Shown: positions 24,574 to 34,080 of the stretch, piece after piece
How the letters are laid out: each line of letters starts with the position of its first letter
Numbering within the stretch: the stretch's first letter is position 1
Assembly: GCF_022809355.1 (NCBI RefSeq)
Contig: NZ_JAKZMM010000024.1
Location: 1 to 64,000 of the forward strand
Source of the DNA: Parabacteroides faecalis
GTDB lineage: Bacteria > Bacteroidota > Bacteroidia > Bacteroidales > Tannerellaceae
Direction of reading: 5' to 3'
DNA: 64,000 nucleotides
The notes under the pieces: generated by a model
What the model was told of the DNA's origin: nothing
The model's database searches: none
The model's input: the letters and a program-made list of their open reading frames with translations, nothing else
Position numbers and translations under genes: made by a program

Positions 24574-26325
24574 ATGCGAAAGAGCAATTATGACAAGCAG
24601 CCGGCTACTCGAATAGCTGGTCAGTTATGGAAAGGATGGCAGGCCGTACGGGATGAAATAAACCGTCGCTGTGCATCGTTGGTTGGTAAGAAGTCGGTAG
24701 TCGTTGTTGTGGAATGTTATCAGGGTGTTCATCATGAAGAACTGACACGGGAACTGTCTGCCTTGAATCCTTCTTTATGGGTGGATACACAGTCTGTATT
24801 CAAATCTGTGAAGGAGATAGAAACCATGACGTATCCTTATGTAACGGACGACCGTTTGTTCGGGTACCGGGCACATTTTACCTATACTGATTTCCTGGAT
24901 GCTTCTAGAGTAGCGGATGCGCGTCAGCAAATCAGTCAGGCAACAGGTTTGGTTTTGGTTTATGGCCATGGAGCTGCCGTTGTAGCACCCGAATCGGATA
25001 TCCTGGTATATGTGGATATGGCCCGTTGGGAAATACAGCTTCGCTTCCGCCGTCATGAAATCAATGGTTTAGGCGTAGAGAATAAGGCCGAAGGAGCTTC
25101 ATATCATTATAAGAGAGGTTATTTCGTAGATTGGATTGTTTGTGATACGTTGAAGAAACAATTACTGCCGAAGGTAGATTATTGGTTGGATACACACATG
25201 CCGGAACAACCTAAAATGATTACAGGAGAAACGATGTTGGCGGGCTTGGTTAAGACTGCACATCAGCCGTTCCGTGTAGTTCCGTTCTTTGACCCGGCTC
25301 CGTGGGGCGGACAATGGATGAAACGGGTTTGTGGATTGGATCCGGAACCGGCTAATTATGGTTGGTGTTTCGACTGCGTACCCGAAGAGAACAGTTTGTA
25401 TCTGAATGTAGAAGGAGAATTGTTTGAGATGCCTTCCAATAATGTGGTCTTCCATCAGACCCGCGCGTTGCTGGGTGGTCCGGTAGAATCTCGTTTCGGA
25501 CAGGATTTCCCAATCCGTTTTGACTTCCTGGATACAATTGGTGGAGGAAACCTGAGTTTGCAGGTTCATCCTACGACACAATACATTCGTGATACATTCG
25601 GTATTTATTATACACAGGATGAAAGTTACTACCTGTTGGATGCGGAAGAAGGAGCTACGGTATTCTTAGGATTAAAGACTGGTGTAAATCCGGAGGAAAT
25701 GATCGGAGCCCTACAGGAATCGCAGAATACCGGAAAACCTTTTGAGGCAGAAAAGTATGTGAATCGCTGGCCGGCCAAGAAGCATGATCATTTCTTGATT
25801 CCGAATGGAACGATCCATTGTTCCGGAGCCGGAGCCATGGTCTTGGAGATCAGTGCTACGCCAAGTATATTTACCTTCAAGTTGTGGGATTGGGGACGTC
25901 TCGGACTGGATGGTCTTCCTCGTCCGATTAATATTGGTCATGGCTCACATGTTATCCAGTGGGAACGTCAGACAGAATTTACCCGTGACAATTTGGTAAA
26001 CCAGGTTAAACCGATTGCTGCAGGAGACGGCTGGCGGGAAGAACGGACCGGATTGCACGAAAATGAATTCATCGAAACCCGTCGTCATTGGTTTACCAAA
26101 CCGGTTACTCATCATACCGATGATGGTGTGAATGTCTTTAATGTAATAGAAGGCGATGAACTGATCGTTGAGAGTCCGACGAATGCCTTTGAGCCGTTTG
26201 TTGTTCATTATGCGGAAACCTTTATCGTTCCGGCATCGGTAGGAGAATATACCATCCGCCCGTATGGAACTTCGGAAGGAAAGGAATGTGGAACTATCAA
26301 AGCGTATGTACGTTTCAGACAATAA
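24574..26325 (+). CDS. Class I mannose-6-phosphate isomerase with N-terminal extension domain
   Basis: A 583-residue cytoplasmic protein. The C-terminal ~350 residues are ManA-like: FDPAPWGGQWMKR, LSLQVHPTTQYI (zinc-type QxH), and HDHFLIPNGTIHCSGAGAMVLEIS, then a cupin tail. The first ~215 residues are a separate domain (KKSVVVVVECYQGVHHEEL...GLVLVYGHGAAVVAPESDILVYVDMARWEIQLR) that resembles a nucleoside-kinase-like fold but has no Walker A motif, so it is probably not a kinase. Predicted to interconvert mannose-6-P and fructose-6-P, feeding mannose to glycolysis. Lies between the glycosidase and the ROK kinase, 5 bases before the latter. Confidence 0.78.
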   Translation: MRKSNYDKQPATRIAGQLWKGWQAVRDEINRRCASLVGKKSVVVVVECYQGVHHEELTRELSALNPSLWVDTQSVFKSVKEIETMTYPYVTDDRLFGYRAHFTYTDFLDASRVADARQQISQATGLVLVYGHGAAVVAPESDILVYVDMARWEIQLRFRRHEINGLGVENKAEGASYHYKRGYFVDWIVCDTLKKQLLPKVDYWLDTHMPEQPKMITGETMLAGLVKTAHQPFRVVPFFDPAPWGGQWMKRVCGLDPEPANYGWCFDCVPEENSLYLNVEGELFEMPSNNVVFHQTRALLGGPVESRFGQDFPIRFDFLDTIGGGNLSLQVHPTTQYIRDTFGIYYTQDESYYLLDAEEGATVFLGLKTGVNPEEMIGALQESQNTGKPFEAEKYVNRWPAKKHDHFLIPNGTIHCSGAGAMVLEISATPSIFTFKLWDWGRLGLDGLPRPINIGHGSHVIQWERQTEFTRDNLVNQVKPIAAGDGWREERTGLHENEFIETRRHWFTKPVTHHTDDGVNVFNVIEGDELIVESPTNAFEPFVVHYAETFIVPASVGEYTIRPYGTSEGKECGTIKAYVRFRQ

Positions 26326-26330
26326 AGGCC

Positions 26331-27419
26331 ATGAATACAGAAAATCGTATCGTGATGACACTGGATGCCGGAGGAACCAATCTGGTATTTTCCGCTATCC
26401 GTAACAATGAAGAGATAGTAACGCCCGTACATCTGCGTTCGGAAGTGAATGATTTGGATGCTTGTTTACGGGTTTTGTTGCAGGGATTTAGTCAAGTAAA
26501 AGAAGCATTGACGGAAGAACCTGTGGCTATCAGTTTTGCTTTTCCCGGACCGGCCGATTATGAAGCAGGGATTATTGGAGATTTACCCAATTTTCCTTCT
26601 TTTCGGGGTGGGGTAGCTTTAGGTCCGTTCTTGCAGGAGCATTTCGGAATTCCTGTATTCATCAACAATGACGGTAGCCTGTTCGCTTACGGAGAAGCGC
26701 TTACCGGTGTTTTACCGGAAGTGAACCGCCAGTTGAAGGAAGCAGGCAGTTGTAAGCAGTATCATAACCTATTGGGAATTACATTAGGTACCGGATTCGG
26801 TGCCGGTGTGGTGATCAATGGCGAATTGTTGATTGGAGATAATGGTACTGGTGGTGATGTCTGGTGCTGTCGTAACAAGAAATATCCGGATTATATTGTT
26901 GAGGAAAGTGTGAGTATCCGGGCGGTTAAACGGGTATATCAGGAACATTCGGGTGATACTAGCGATTTGACTCCTAAAGATATATTCGATATCGCTGAAG
27001 GTTGTCGTCCGGGTAATCGGCAGGCTGCAATAGCAGCTTTTGAAGAACTGGGTGAAATGGCAGGCGAGGCCATTGCTTCTGCCGTTACACTGATTGACGG
27101 ATTGGTAGTGATAGGAGGCGGTTTGTCTGGTGCTTCGAAGTATATTCTTCCGGCGTTGATGCGGGAATTGTCGGGTACAACAGGTATGATGAACGGTAAT
27201 CGGTTTGCCCGTTTGCAGATGAAGCCTTTTAATCTGGAGAATCCGGATGAATTACGGGAATTCCTGAAAGGGCAAGTTACACAAGTACAAGTACCAGGAA
27301 CAAATCGCTGGGTGGATTATGATCCTTATAAGCGTATTGGGGTTGCGATCTCTAAACAGGGAGCGAGCCGTTCCATTGCTTTAGGCGCTTATCAATATGC
27401 TTTGGCGAAATTAAAATAA
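26331..27419 (+). CDS. ROK-family sugar kinase
   Basis: A 362-residue protein with the ROK ATP motif LDAGGTNLVFSAI at the N-terminus, the GTGFGAGVVING block, and GGGLSGASKY near the C-terminus. The usual ROK zinc-binding CxCGxxGC cluster is absent: the matching region is GGDVWCCRNKKYPD. It lies directly behind the ManA-like gene, so the likely substrate is mannose (or a related hexose) from mannoside breakdown, giving mannose-6-P for ManA. Specificity is inferred from context only. A start at 26286 is possible but overlaps the upstream gene and lacks family similarity. Confidence 0.78.
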   Translation: MNTENRIVMTLDAGGTNLVFSAIRNNEEIVTPVHLRSEVNDLDACLRVLLQGFSQVKEALTEEPVAISFAFPGPADYEAGIIGDLPNFPSFRGGVALGPFLQEHFGIPVFINNDGSLFAYGEALTGVLPEVNRQLKEAGSCKQYHNLLGITLGTGFGAGVVINGELLIGDNGTGGDVWCCRNKKYPDYIVEESVSIRAVKRVYQEHSGDTSDLTPKDIFDIAEGCRPGNRQAAIAAFEELGEMAGEAIASAVTLIDGLVVIGGGLSGASKYILPALMRELSGTTGMMNGNRFARLQMKPFNLENPDELREFLKGQVTQVQVPGTNRWVDYDPYKRIGVAISKQGASRSIALGAYQYALAKLK

Positions 27420-27468
27420 GGATTGGAATCACGTGTAAACCGTAGGAAAGAGGTCTTTCTGGGACCTT

Positions 27469-27721
27469 GCACGACGTGCAAAATGCGAGAAAGACCTCCA
27501 AATCGCTTCTTGCAGACGTGCAAAATGCGAGAAAGAGGTCTAAATTGTTCCTCGCAGACGTGCAAAGTGCGAGAAAGAGGTCTAAATTATTCCTCGCAGA
27601 CGTGCAAAGTGCAAGAAAGAGGTCTAAATCGCTTCTTGCAGACGTGCAAAGTCCGGGAACAGGGTCTTTCTGACGTTTTGCACGACTTGCAAAGCCCGGG
27701 AACAGAGCCTTTCCGATGCTT
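27469..27721. repeat. Six tandem 42-bp repeats between the ROK and GH92 genes
   Basis: Units start at about 27469, 27512, 27554, 27596, 27638 and 27680. Typical content: GCAGACGTGCAAAGTGCGAG followed by AAAGAGGTCTAAAT and a variable TTCCTC. The first unit carries a perfect dyad TTGCAC-GAC-GTGCAA; later units keep a weaker one. Because 42 is a multiple of three, both strands have long open frames coding a 14-residue repeat, which I regard as fortuitous. The array occupies most of the 343-base gap inside the apparent mannoside operon. Confidence 0.92.
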
Positions 27722-27762
27722 TGCTCCATTTTGATTTAGTTAGAAAATACAAAGAATCCAGT

Positions 27763-30114
27763 ATGAAATCAATTTATTATATATGTATAATGTGTTTGGC
27801 TGTTTTGCAGGCTTGCGGAACTACCGCGACGAAAGGCGAAACTGCCGAAACTTTGACTTCCTATGTTGAACCGCGTATCGGAACCGCTCATTGCCGTTGG
27901 TTTCATTTTACGCCGGGCGCTATGCCGTTTGGAATGGCGAAACCGGGACCTTCAACAAACGGGCATTTGGGTAATGCTTCAGGATGGGAAGCTACGGGGT
28001 ATGATTATCGGGAAAATTCGATTGAGGGTTTTCCTTGTTTGCATGAGTTTCAGGTCGGGGGAATTGTCTTGATGCCTACTACCGGAAAGCTGATAACTAT
28101 TCCTGGCTTGCCAACCGATAGTATTAAAACCGGATATCGTTCGCATTTTGATCGGGCGAACGAAGTAGCTACCGCGGGTTATTATTCTGTATTGTTGGAT
28201 GATTATCAGATACGGGCAGAAGTGACCGCTACTCCGCGTGTGGCTTATCAGCGCTTTCATTTTCCGAAAGGAGTAGACAATCACCTTTTGTTTGATATTG
28301 GAAACCGTCAGGGAGAAAGTGGTGCTGTAGCAGATGCTTTTGTTTCTTATACAGAAGACGGACGGGTAGAAGGTTGGGTGATTACCTTGCCGGAATATGT
28401 CAAGAAGTACCAGCCGGGAGCGCAAGTCCCTTTATATTTCTCGGCTGTATTGGATAAACAGCCATCATCGTTTGGTACGTTCCAGGGAGAGAAACAACAG
28501 CCGGGAGCAAGAGAACTCAAAGGGGTTGGTGCCGGTGTTTACTTGACATACGATTTTCCGGAGGCAGAATCTGTAACAGCTAAGATCGGTTTGTCTTATA
28601 CATCTGTGGAGAATGCCCGTTTGAATTTAGAGGCAGAAGCAAAAGATCTTTCCTTTGATGAGGCAAAAGAACAGGCTCATCGGACTTGGGAAGAATACTT
28701 AGGACGTATCCGGGTGGAGACTTCTAAGCAAGAAGATAAGGTGAAGTTCTATACAGGTTTGTATCATGCGTTGTTGGGACGAGGATTGGCCAACGATGTT
28801 AATGGTGCTTATCCGAAGAATGATGGTTCGATAGGACAATTGGAAATGAAGGATGGAAAGCCGGTTCATAACATCTATAATACAGATGCCGCTTGGGGAG
28901 CTCAGTGGAATCTTTCCCAATTGTGGATCATGGCTTATCCGGAATATATTTCCGATTACATCAGCAGTCATTTACAGGCCTATGAAGATGCCGGATGGTT
29001 GGCTGATGGTCTGGCGAATAACCGTTATGTTTCTGGAGTGGGAACAAACCTGTTGCCTACGATTATTGCTGGAGCTTATGAATGTGGTATTCGGGACTTT
29101 GACACAAAGCTGGCTTATGAAGCTTGTCTGAAGAATGAACTGGATGGCGAGAATCGTCCTTTTGGTGCAGGGAAAGTCAATACAAAGGAGTTTGTTCAGT
29201 ATGGTTATGTGCCACATGCAGATGAAGGAGAAGGATATCATGAGACTTTCATGTTCTCAGCGTCTCATACATTGGAGTATTCTTATAGTGCCTGGGCTGT
29301 AGCACAATGGGCTAAACAATTAGGAGATACGGCACATTATAATCAGTTGATGTATTTGTCCAAAGGTTGGGAACGCTTGTATGATCCGTCCGTAAACTTT
29401 ATTCGTCCGAAAAAGAAAGACGGACAGTTTGTCGATAATTTCAATCCGATGCAAGTCTGGCGTGGCTTCCAAGAGGGAAATGCTTGGCAATATACGTTCT
29501 ATGTTCCACATGATGTACAAGGACTGGTCGGTAAGGTTGGGGCTGATGTTTTCAATGCTCGTCTTGACAGTATCTTTACGGTTTCCCAGAAGATGATTTT
29601 CAGTGGGGGAAAAGAAGTCGGGGCTTTTGCCGGTCTGCAGACATTATATAACCAAGGAAATCAACCTTGTCTCCATATTTCATGGCTGTTCAATGAAGCT
29701 GGTCGTCCTTCGCTTACGCAGAAATGGGTACGGGCAATCTTGAATGAGTTCTATGGAACAGACGGTATTCATGGTTATGGATACGGACAAGATGAAGACC
29801 AGGGACAATTAGGTGTCTGGTATGTTATCTCGTCAATGGGCTTGTTTGATGTCAAGGGATTGACGGATTCACAGCCTTCATTCGGTTTAGGTGCTCCTTT
29901 ATTTGATAAGATTACGATTCAATTGAATCCGAAATATTATTCCGGAAAAGAATTTGTTATTCAGGTCAAAGGAAATACGCCGGAGAATGGTTACGTTCAG
30001 CAATACCGGTTGAACGGGAAACCGTTGCATGAACCTCATTTACCTTTTGCTTCATTCGCGGAAGGTGGCGTTTTGGAGATGGAAATGGGTAGTCAACCCA
30101 AAGATTTGTATTAA
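27763..30114 (+). CDS. GH92 family alpha-mannosidase, lipoprotein
   Basis: A 783-residue exported enzyme; signal MKSIYYICIMCLAVLQAC with Cys18 lipidated. The GH92 layout is clear: N-terminal beta domain (VEPRIGTAHCRWFHFTPGAMPFGMAKPGP, GFPCLHEFQVGGI) and C-terminal alpha/alpha domain (GLYHALL, YNTDAAWGAQWNLSQLW, DEGEGYHETFMFSASHTLEYSY, GYGQDEDQGQLGVWYV, SSMGLFDV). GH92 enzymes are calcium-dependent inverting exo-alpha-mannosidases acting on N-glycans or mannan. Location after the ManA/ROK genes and before an MFS transporter fits mannose release at the cell surface or periplasm and uptake. The linkage cleaved is not predictable here. Confidence 0.92.
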   Translation: MKSIYYICIMCLAVLQACGTTATKGETAETLTSYVEPRIGTAHCRWFHFTPGAMPFGMAKPGPSTNGHLGNASGWEATGYDYRENSIEGFPCLHEFQVGGIVLMPTTGKLITIPGLPTDSIKTGYRSHFDRANEVATAGYYSVLLDDYQIRAEVTATPRVAYQRFHFPKGVDNHLLFDIGNRQGESGAVADAFVSYTEDGRVEGWVITLPEYVKKYQPGAQVPLYFSAVLDKQPSSFGTFQGEKQQPGARELKGVGAGVYLTYDFPEAESVTAKIGLSYTSVENARLNLEAEAKDLSFDEAKEQAHRTWEEYLGRIRVETSKQEDKVKFYTGLYHALLGRGLANDVNGAYPKNDGSIGQLEMKDGKPVHNIYNTDAAWGAQWNLSQLWIMAYPEYISDYISSHLQAYEDAGWLADGLANNRYVSGVGTNLLPTIIAGAYECGIRDFDTKLAYEACLKNELDGENRPFGAGKVNTKEFVQYGYVPHADEGEGYHETFMFSASHTLEYSYSAWAVAQWAKQLGDTAHYNQLMYLSKGWERLYDPSVNFIRPKKKDGQFVDNFNPMQVWRGFQEGNAWQYTFYVPHDVQGLVGKVGADVFNARLDSIFTVSQKMIFSGGKEVGAFAGLQTLYNQGNQPCLHISWLFNEAGRPSLTQKWVRAILNEFYGTDGIHGYGYGQDEDQGQLGVWYVISSMGLFDVKGLTDSQPSFGLGAPLFDKITIQLNPKYYSGKEFVIQVKGNTPENGYVQQYRLNGKPLHEPHLPFASFAEGGVLEMEMGSQPKDLY

Positions 30115-30131
30115 CGGTTAAATCAGATATT

Positions 30132-31283
30132 ATGAATCAATCAAATTCCAAATGGACTATTTTCCCGATCCTGTTCGGTTTCTTTGTAATGGGATTTGTG
30201 GATGTTGTCGGTATTTCGACGAATTATGTCAAGCATGATTTCGGTTTGTCGGACACGTTGGCCAATCTGATACCGATGATGGTGTTCTTGTGGTTCGCTA
30301 TCTTTTCTATTCCGACCGGTATGTTGATGGGACGGATTGGTCGACGAAATACGGTAGCGGTTTCGTTGGGTATCACTATTGTAGCGATGTTGTTACCTTT
30401 GTTTCTTTATGATTTTGCCAGTGTATTGCTGGCCTTTGCTTTGTTGGGAATTGGAAATACGATCCTTCAAGTCTCTTTGAATCCGATGGTAGCCAGCGTG
30501 GTCTCTCCCGGAAAAGTAACCAGTGTCTTGACGTTGGGACAGTTTCTGAAAGCAGTCTCTTCCTTTTTAGGTCCGCTGATAGCAGGGGCGGCAGCTTCTT
30601 TCTGGGGTGATTGGAAATGGATCTTTGCTGTTTATGCCGTGACAACCTTACTTTCTCTTACTTGGCTGTTGGCTGGTGTCCATGAAGAAGAGAAGAAGTC
30701 GGCACAAGCTTCAACCTTTGCTACGGTCTGCTCGTTATTCAAGGACCGATATATCGTGATGTTGTTTTTGGGTATTCTCTTTATTGTCGGGATTGATGTA
30801 GGCTTGAATACGACGATCCCCAAGTTGCTGATGGAGAAAACCGGTATGTCAGTGAGCGAAGCCGGCTTGGGTAGTAGCCTTTATTTCTCGGCCCGAACTA
30901 TCGGCTCGTTTGTTGGTGCCTTTTTATTGGCAAGGATTGCGTCTGATCGTTTTATGCAATACAGTATGGGAATCGCCATTGTCGGGTTCATCTTGTTATT
31001 GGTTGTCGATAGCCTGTTATGGATTTCCATCCTGGTTGTGGTAGTAGGATTAACTTGTTCCAATGTATTCTCGATTATCTTTTCGTATGCCTTGCAACAT
31101 CTGCCGGAACGCGACAATGAGATTTCGGCATTGATGATCATGGGCGTTTCAGGAGGAGCCTTGATTACTCCGTTGATGGGCGTATTGTCGGATGCCTTGG
31201 GACAAGTGGCAGGTTTGTCTTTATTACTCTTATGTTTATTGTACTTGGGGTGGATTTCTTTCCGTTTGCAGAAAAGGAAATAG
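30132..31283 (+). CDS. MFS sugar transporter
   Basis: A 383-residue membrane protein with about twelve helices and the MFS inter-helix motif GRIGRRNT after helix 2-3. It resembles the fucose/glucose-type MFS permeases of Bacteroidota. It starts 17 bases after the GH92 gene and is the last gene before a convergent terminator, so it very likely carries the released mannose (or mannobiose) into the cytoplasm. Substrate is inferred. Confidence 0.82.
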   Translation: MNQSNSKWTIFPILFGFFVMGFVDVVGISTNYVKHDFGLSDTLANLIPMMVFLWFAIFSIPTGMLMGRIGRRNTVAVSLGITIVAMLLPLFLYDFASVLLAFALLGIGNTILQVSLNPMVASVVSPGKVTSVLTLGQFLKAVSSFLGPLIAGAAASFWGDWKWIFAVYAVTTLLSLTWLLAGVHEEEKKSAQASTFATVCSLFKDRYIVMLFLGILFIVGIDVGLNTTIPKLLMEKTGMSVSEAGLGSSLYFSARTIGSFVGAFLLARIASDRFMQYSMGIAIVGFILLLVVDSLLWISILVVVVGLTCSNVFSIIFSYALQHLPERDNEISALMIMGVSGGALITPLMGVLSDALGQVAGLSLLLLCLLYLGWISFRLQKRK

Positions 31284-31342
31284 TATTAAATCTGAGTGAA
31301 AGTATAAGAGCAGATTTGTAGAAGAAGTCAAAAGTAAATATG

Positions 31343-31404
31343 AAATAAACGAGAACCGAGAATGAATCCAACGAGGATTGTCTGCGGTTCTCGTTTATTT
31401 TAAT
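31343..31404. terminator. Convergent terminator with family-B palindrome
   Basis: Perfect 16-bp arms AAATAAACGAGAACCG (31343-31358) and its complement (31385-31400) with T/A runs on both sides. AACGAG recurs at 31348 and 31370, a 22-bp step. Sits between the convergent MFS genes and can serve both. Confidence 0.8.
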
Positions 31405-31442
31405 AGCTGTTACTATAGGGAATAGATATAGGATATGTTCTA

Positions 31443-32978
31443 TCAAATCCACCGTCGGTATTTGAGGGGAAGACGTTTTCTCCAGACATGATATGTAAAT
31501 ATGCAGATCAGGAATAGAGTTCCGAAAATACAGACGATGCCGAATAGTTCTTTCAGACTGGTCAACATGGTTTGTTGGGAAACCGTTATATAGAGATCCT
31601 TGATGGAGATTTGTGGCATCCAGTCTCGAATCCCGTCAATACGTCGGCTGAGCAATCCGATGTTTTCTTGTTGCAAGTGGCGCATCCAGCGGCTTAGAAT
31701 AGCTGTTCCTAACGGAGTGGCAATACTGGTTCGGATAAAACTAAGTACACATAATCCTTGAAAGAAATGCTTGAAGGGAACACTCTTAGCTACATAAATG
31801 GTTAGAGATATGTAGAGAATACCGTGTCCGATTCCTTTCAGGAAATTGGGTAAATATAAACTTTCGATGTTTAGGTTTGGGTGGATCAGGAAATACATAT
31901 AGTATTCATAAATCATAATGAAGAGGAATCCGACCGAAATCAGTAGCTTAAAACCTTTCCGTAAAATGACCTGCCGATAAAAGACAACGGCTGCTCCTGC
32001 CAAGATACCGACGAATACACACCAGTTTAATGATATGGCGTTGAGCGAATCGTAATGTAGAATAGCTGTCATGAATTGATTCTGTAGGACAGAAGAGGTT
32101 GTCAGAAAGAAACAAAGCATCAGAAACAGGAACAGGATTACTGGAAAATTACGGTAAGTAAAAACCTCTAATTCGATGTACGGACGTTTGAGTGTCAGCA
32201 TCCGGTTTATGTTGATTAATAGGGCTACGACGGCAATGACGATACTGGCCCGGATTTCCATACTGTCGGTCCAGTCGTAAAACTCTCCGTAAATACAGAT
32301 GAAAACAATTGCAAATAAGATAATACCCCATAACAGACCACCCATCCAATCGATACCATAAAGAGGCATTTTCTTTCTTGCCCGGAAAGGACGGGTAAAT
32401 ATCCAAACGCATGCCCAGACTATTAATAACATACCGATCACAAACCAGTGCATATAACGCCAGTTGGCCCAGTCGCTGATATGTGTAGCTACCAATCCTG
32501 ATAATTGAATACTTTCCAGAACGATAATATAAATGACTGGATAGAAAACGGAAAAGTTCCCGGATGGAGTTACGCTAAGGCGCATGTTGGAGAAACATTC
32601 AAAGGTCCCCCACATACGGAAAAAACCGGATACCAGACAAACCAGAATGAATATCGGCAGACTGTTGACATGGAGTGTGATGAGGTTACAGATGATCAGT
32701 GCCGGACAAACCGTGAGGAAGATTCTTCGGGTAGTAAAACGGAATTTCAACCGGAACAAAATCGGGAAGATCAACGTCATCCCGATGAAAGAAGCATATC
32801 CCGCCATCATGACGTCTTCCTGAATGCAGCCCAGAGCACTCGACATCTGAACGGCCGTAGGAAGAAACACGCCTCCATTGAACTGGAATACCAAGGCGAA
32901 GAACATGGAAAGTGCCACGCAGACAGGAGTTGGCAGGTATTCCTTGAAATACATGATTCTGGGTCGTTGTTCAGCCAT
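31443..32978 (-). CDS. MFS multidrug efflux permease (EmrB-like)
   Basis: A 511-residue inner-membrane protein with about fourteen hydrophobic segments, the size and layout of DHA2/EmrB transporters. It is the last gene of a tolC-hlyD-MFS operon on the minus strand, beginning 12 bases after the adaptor gene. With the HlyD adaptor and TolC channel it would form a tripartite pump. Substrates are unknown. Confidence 0.82.
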   Translation of the reverse strand: MAEQRPRIMYFKEYLPTPVCVALSMFFALVFQFNGGVFLPTAVQMSSALGCIQEDVMMAGYASFIGMTLIFPILFRLKFRFTTRRIFLTVCPALIICNLITLHVNSLPIFILVCLVSGFFRMWGTFECFSNMRLSVTPSGNFSVFYPVIYIIVLESIQLSGLVATHISDWANWRYMHWFVIGMLLIVWACVWIFTRPFRARKKMPLYGIDWMGGLLWGIILFAIVFICIYGEFYDWTDSMEIRASIVIAVVALLININRMLTLKRPYIELEVFTYRNFPVILFLFLMLCFFLTTSSVLQNQFMTAILHYDSLNAISLNWCVFVGILAGAAVVFYRQVILRKGFKLLISVGFLFIMIYEYYMYFLIHPNLNIESLYLPNFLKGIGHGILYISLTIYVAKSVPFKHFFQGLCVLSFIRTSIATPLGTAILSRWMRHLQQENIGLLSRRIDGIRDWMPQISIKDLYITVSQQTMLTSLKELFGIVCIFGTLFLICIFTYHVWRKRLPLKYRRWI

Positions 32979-32990
32979 CCTTTCTCTCCT

Positions 32991-34028
32991 TTATTTTGAT
33001 TGTGCATAGCATTCAACATTCATTCCAGCTCGCAGACGTTGTAGGTTCTCTGCCGAATTATTCTCCGTGAATTCGATACGTACCGGAATACGTTGTTCTA
33101 CTTTGACGAAGTTTCCTGCCGAATTATCTTGGGGAATAAGTGAATAAAAGGAACCGGTTGCATCCGAGATAGAAGCTATCCGTCCTTCGTATTCCACATT
33201 CGGAATGGCATCTACCTTTACTTTGACGGTTTGTCCTTGTCTCATGTAGGTTGTTTGGGTTTCTTTATAATTCGCGATTACCCATTTTTCGGTACCGTCT
33301 ACCAGGGTTACCAATGTCTGTCCTTGTTGTACCAATTCTCCTTCGTGGATATTCTTCCGTCCGGTAACGCCATCGGCTGTTGCCAGAATAATAGTATACG
33401 ACAAATTTAGTTTAGCCAGATTCAAGGCTGCTTCTGCCAGTTTGATGGCCGATTCATTTTGTTCCAGGCGTTGCGTCTGTTCCTGTTTGATGAGCGAAGT
33501 GGATTGCTTTTGTCGCAATAATTGCTCGTATCGGGCTTTCGTAGCCTCAAAATCAGTCTTGACCCGATCAAACTGTTGAGGAGTAACGGCTTCTCCTTTC
33601 AGTAGTTCCTGATAACGTTTATAGTCAGTTTCCGCATTTTGTAAACGAATACGTTGTTCCTCTATGGCTGCATCAGTCACCAGGATGTTGTTTTGAGTCG
33701 TATTAATGGTCGTGAACATGGCACTTTTCCCAGCCAGAGCATTTTGATAATCGGCTTCAGCCTGTGCCACTTTCAACCGGTATTCGGTATCTTCGATGAT
33801 GACTAATGTATCACCTTTCTTTACATTCTGATATTCTTCGAAGCAGATTTTCTTGATAAATCCTTGTACACGGGTACTGACAGGCGTCAGATGCTGTTGT
33901 ATTTGTGCGTTATCGGTAAATTCTACATCATTCAGATAAACAAAACGGCCGCATACCCAGCTGATACCGGCAACTAAAACTAAGGCAATAAAGAAATTGG
34001 GGATAGCTCTTCTTTTATTCTTGATCAT
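32991..34028 (-). CDS. HlyD-family membrane fusion protein (EmrA-like)
   Basis: A 345-residue periplasmic adaptor: one N-terminal transmembrane helix (FFIALVLVAGISWVCG), a first lipoyl half (FTDNAQIQQHLTPVSTRVQGFIKKICF), a long alpha-helical hairpin (about 90-200) and the second lipoyl half (IILATADGVTGRKNIHEGELV). Bridges the MFS pump and the TolC-type channel encoded on either side. Confidence 0.88.
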   Translation of the reverse strand: MIKNKRRAIPNFFIALVLVAGISWVCGRFVYLNDVEFTDNAQIQQHLTPVSTRVQGFIKKICFEEYQNVKKGDTLVIIEDTEYRLKVAQAEADYQNALAGKSAMFTTINTTQNNILVTDAAIEEQRIRLQNAETDYKRYQELLKGEAVTPQQFDRVKTDFEATKARYEQLLRQKQSTSLIKQEQTQRLEQNESAIKLAEAALNLAKLNLSYTIILATADGVTGRKNIHEGELVQQGQTLVTLVDGTEKWVIANYKETQTTYMRQGQTVKVKVDAIPNVEYEGRIASISDATGSFYSLIPQDNSAGNFVKVEQRIPVRIEFTENNSAENLQRLRAGMNVECYAQSK

Positions 34029-34080
34029 ATACGTATGGATTTTAATCGTTGGTAATGAATGAATCGTGATATTTGTTCTG

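Noticed and set aside
27352-27734. Long open frames on both strands of the 42-bp array (14-residue repeat proteins)
   Set aside because: A repeat length divisible by three with no stop in the unit gives open frames automatically. There is no promoter, signal or family similarity.
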